Below, one piece after another: positions 63,111 through 64,000 of a DNA stretch of 64,000 bases. Positions within the stretch are counted from its first letter, which is position 1; the number at the start of each line of letters is the position of its first letter. This DNA comes from Phycisphaeraceae bacterium (lineage in GTDB: Bacteria; Planctomycetota; Phycisphaerae; Phycisphaerales; UBA1924), in NCBI GenBank assembly GCA_020639135.1, contig JACKHE010000003.1, positions 248,001 through 312,000 on the forward strand, read 5' to 3'. The notes beneath the pieces are model-generated. The model saw nothing but the letters and a program-made list of their open reading frames with translations. It did not search any database and was not told the origin of the DNA. A program made the position numbers and the translations under genes.

Positions 63111-63362
63111 ATGACCCTGCGCACCGACCGATTCAGCTCAAACGTCGAAGCGGACCGGGACTCCCACCCCGGGCACCCTATCGCGTTCAACCACCGCCCA
63201 TCGCTCGGCGAGCGGATCATCGCCGCCGCCCGGGTCGCCGCGGCCATGCACCTGACCGGCGCCGCCCTGATCGCCGCCGACGAGGCCGCCCTCGCCGCCC
63301 TCGACGCCAGGGACGCCGCCCGCGATTCCTCAAGGAACACCGACCGGGAGACCGCCCCATGA
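63111..63362 (+). CDS. Small conserved-position ORF before the flagellar gene
   Basis: An 83-residue protein from an ATG at 63111; its TGA overlaps the start of the flagellar gene by ATGA (63359-63362), which is the main evidence that it is translated. Residues 35-68 are alanine-rich and helical (RIIAAARVAAAMHLTGAAL...). It has no known motif. A short flagellar-associated regulator or chaperone is conceivable, but unsupported. Confidence 0.5.
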   Translation: MTLRTDRFSSNVEADRDSHPGHPIAFNHRPSLGERIIAAARVAAAMHLTGAALIAADEAALAALDARDAARDSSRNTDRETAP

Positions 63363-64000
63363 GCGCCGGCATGTACGTCTCGGCCTCCGGGGCGCTGACC
63401 AACATGTACCGCCTGGACGTGGCGTCGAACAACCTCGCCAACGTCAACACCACCGCCTTCAAGCAGGACTTCGCCTACACCGTCGCCCGCCCGGCCGAAC
63501 GGCTGGAGGATTCACTCTTCCAGCTGGGGTCCGACGAGCTCCTCGACCAGCTCGCCGGGGGCGTTCTCAACGGCGACACCAGGACCGACTTCTCCCCCGG
63601 CGCGGTCACGGAGACGGGAAACCCCCTCGACGCCGCCATCGACGGCGAGGGCTTCTTCGTCGCCGATTCGGGACAGGGCGCCGACCAGCCCTGGCTCACC
63701 CGCGACGGGCGTTTCACACTCTCGCCCGACGGCGAGCTGATCTCCGCGACCTCGGGGCTGCCGATCCTCAGCACCGGCGATTCATCCATCTCCGTCAACA
63801 CCAACCTGCCGGTCGCGATCTCCCCCCGCGGTGAGGTCATCCAGGACGGCCGCACCGTCGGGCGCCTCAAGCTCGTCAGGGTCCCCGATCCCACCGCCCT
63901 CAAGAAGACCCTCGGTGGCTTCTTCGCCTCGAAGACCGGCGAGCCGCTCAACCTCTCCAGCGACCCCTCCGTCCGGATCCGCCCCGAGTCCCTCGAGGGC
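63359..64000 (+). CDS. Flagellar basal-body rod/hook protein (FlgF/FlgG family), 3' end outside window
   Basis: The frame is open to the window end (214 codons). The N-terminus MYVSASGALTNMYRLDVASNNLANVNTTAFKQD is the flagellar rod-protein signature (Flg_bb_rod), followed by a body with DAAIDGEGFFVAD and WLTRDGRFTLSPDGEL, typical of FlgF/FlgG/FlgE. FlgF is most likely from order and length, but the diagnostic C-terminus is missing. It is translationally coupled to the small upstream gene. Confidence 0.9.
   Translation, partial: MSAGMYVSASGALTNMYRLDVASNNLANVNTTAFKQDFAYTVARPAERLEDSLFQLGSDELLDQLAGGVLNGDTRTDFSPGAVTETGNPLDAAIDGEGFFVADSGQGADQPWLTRDGRFTLSPDGELISATSGLPILSTGDSSISVNTNLPVAISPRGEVIQDGRTVGRLKLVRVPDPTALKKTLGGFFASKTGEPLNLSSDPSVRIRPESLEG

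Overview
The window is high-GC bacterial DNA and almost certainly comes from a planctomycete, most likely of the Phycisphaerae/Phycisphaerales type. This is inferred from content, not from any database match. The pointers are a DUF1501/DUF1800 gene pair, dockerin-like C-terminal modules on exported proteins, a PEP-CTERM-like tail, an unusually long SecA, menaquinone synthesis by the futalosine route (mqnB, mqnC), and GTG/TTG starts with ATGA or GTGA gene overlaps. Most of it is chromosomal core, with no phage, CRISPR or insertion sequence visible.

Layout. 1-6900 holds exported proteins (a partial HExxH protein, a beta-lactamase-fold protein that has lost its catalytic residues, and an FG-GAP/dockerin protein flanked by two copies of a short repeat), an M20 amidohydrolase and tRNA-Ala(UGC). 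6975-13444 (minus) is a type IV pilus cluster: pilT, pilC and three pilin-like genes, one of which encodes 876 residues. 13911-18929 holds a small LuxR-type regulator and a 1347-residue exported protein with hairpins in its leader and a strong terminator. 19158-31554 (plus) is a compact type II secretion operon, dockerin protein-H-G-E-F-D-I-J-K-L-M-C. 31567-36780 (minus) is pilM-N-O-P-like-pilB, converging on the secretion operon. 37011-48464 is mixed housekeeping (mqnB, ribF, a DHH phosphoesterase, a DNA methyltransferase, DUF1501/DUF1800, UspA, a GT2 glycosyltransferase, birA) plus a REP-like repeat block next to a cysteine-free sulfatase-modifying-factor-like protein. 48651-55071 holds secA, a GNAT acetyltransferase, efp and a metallo-beta-lactamase-fold protein. 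55085-60281 (minus) holds mqnC followed by two overlapping genes that each begin with a Rieske domain, one fused to a glutamate-synthase-type FMN domain and the other to a thiamine-pyrophosphate enzyme. 60458-64000 holds a membrane protein, a DinB-like protein, a Xer recombinase and the start of a flagellar rod/hook gene.

How it fits together. Much of the window concerns moving proteins to and across the cell envelope: SecA, a complete-looking type II secretion set, a type IV pilus set lacking a visible secretin and prepilin peptidase, and many exported calcium-loop or dockerin-like proteins that could be substrates. The most unusual item is the two-gene Rieske fusion operon, whose architecture suggests an electron-transfer-linked 2-oxo-acid or glutamate-related activity that I cannot assign to a described pathway. 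Other points worth checking are the repeated C-terminal helical units and domain insertions in SecA, the pseudo-beta-lactamase with a PDZ domain, and the very large PilX-like pilin with calcium-type loops.
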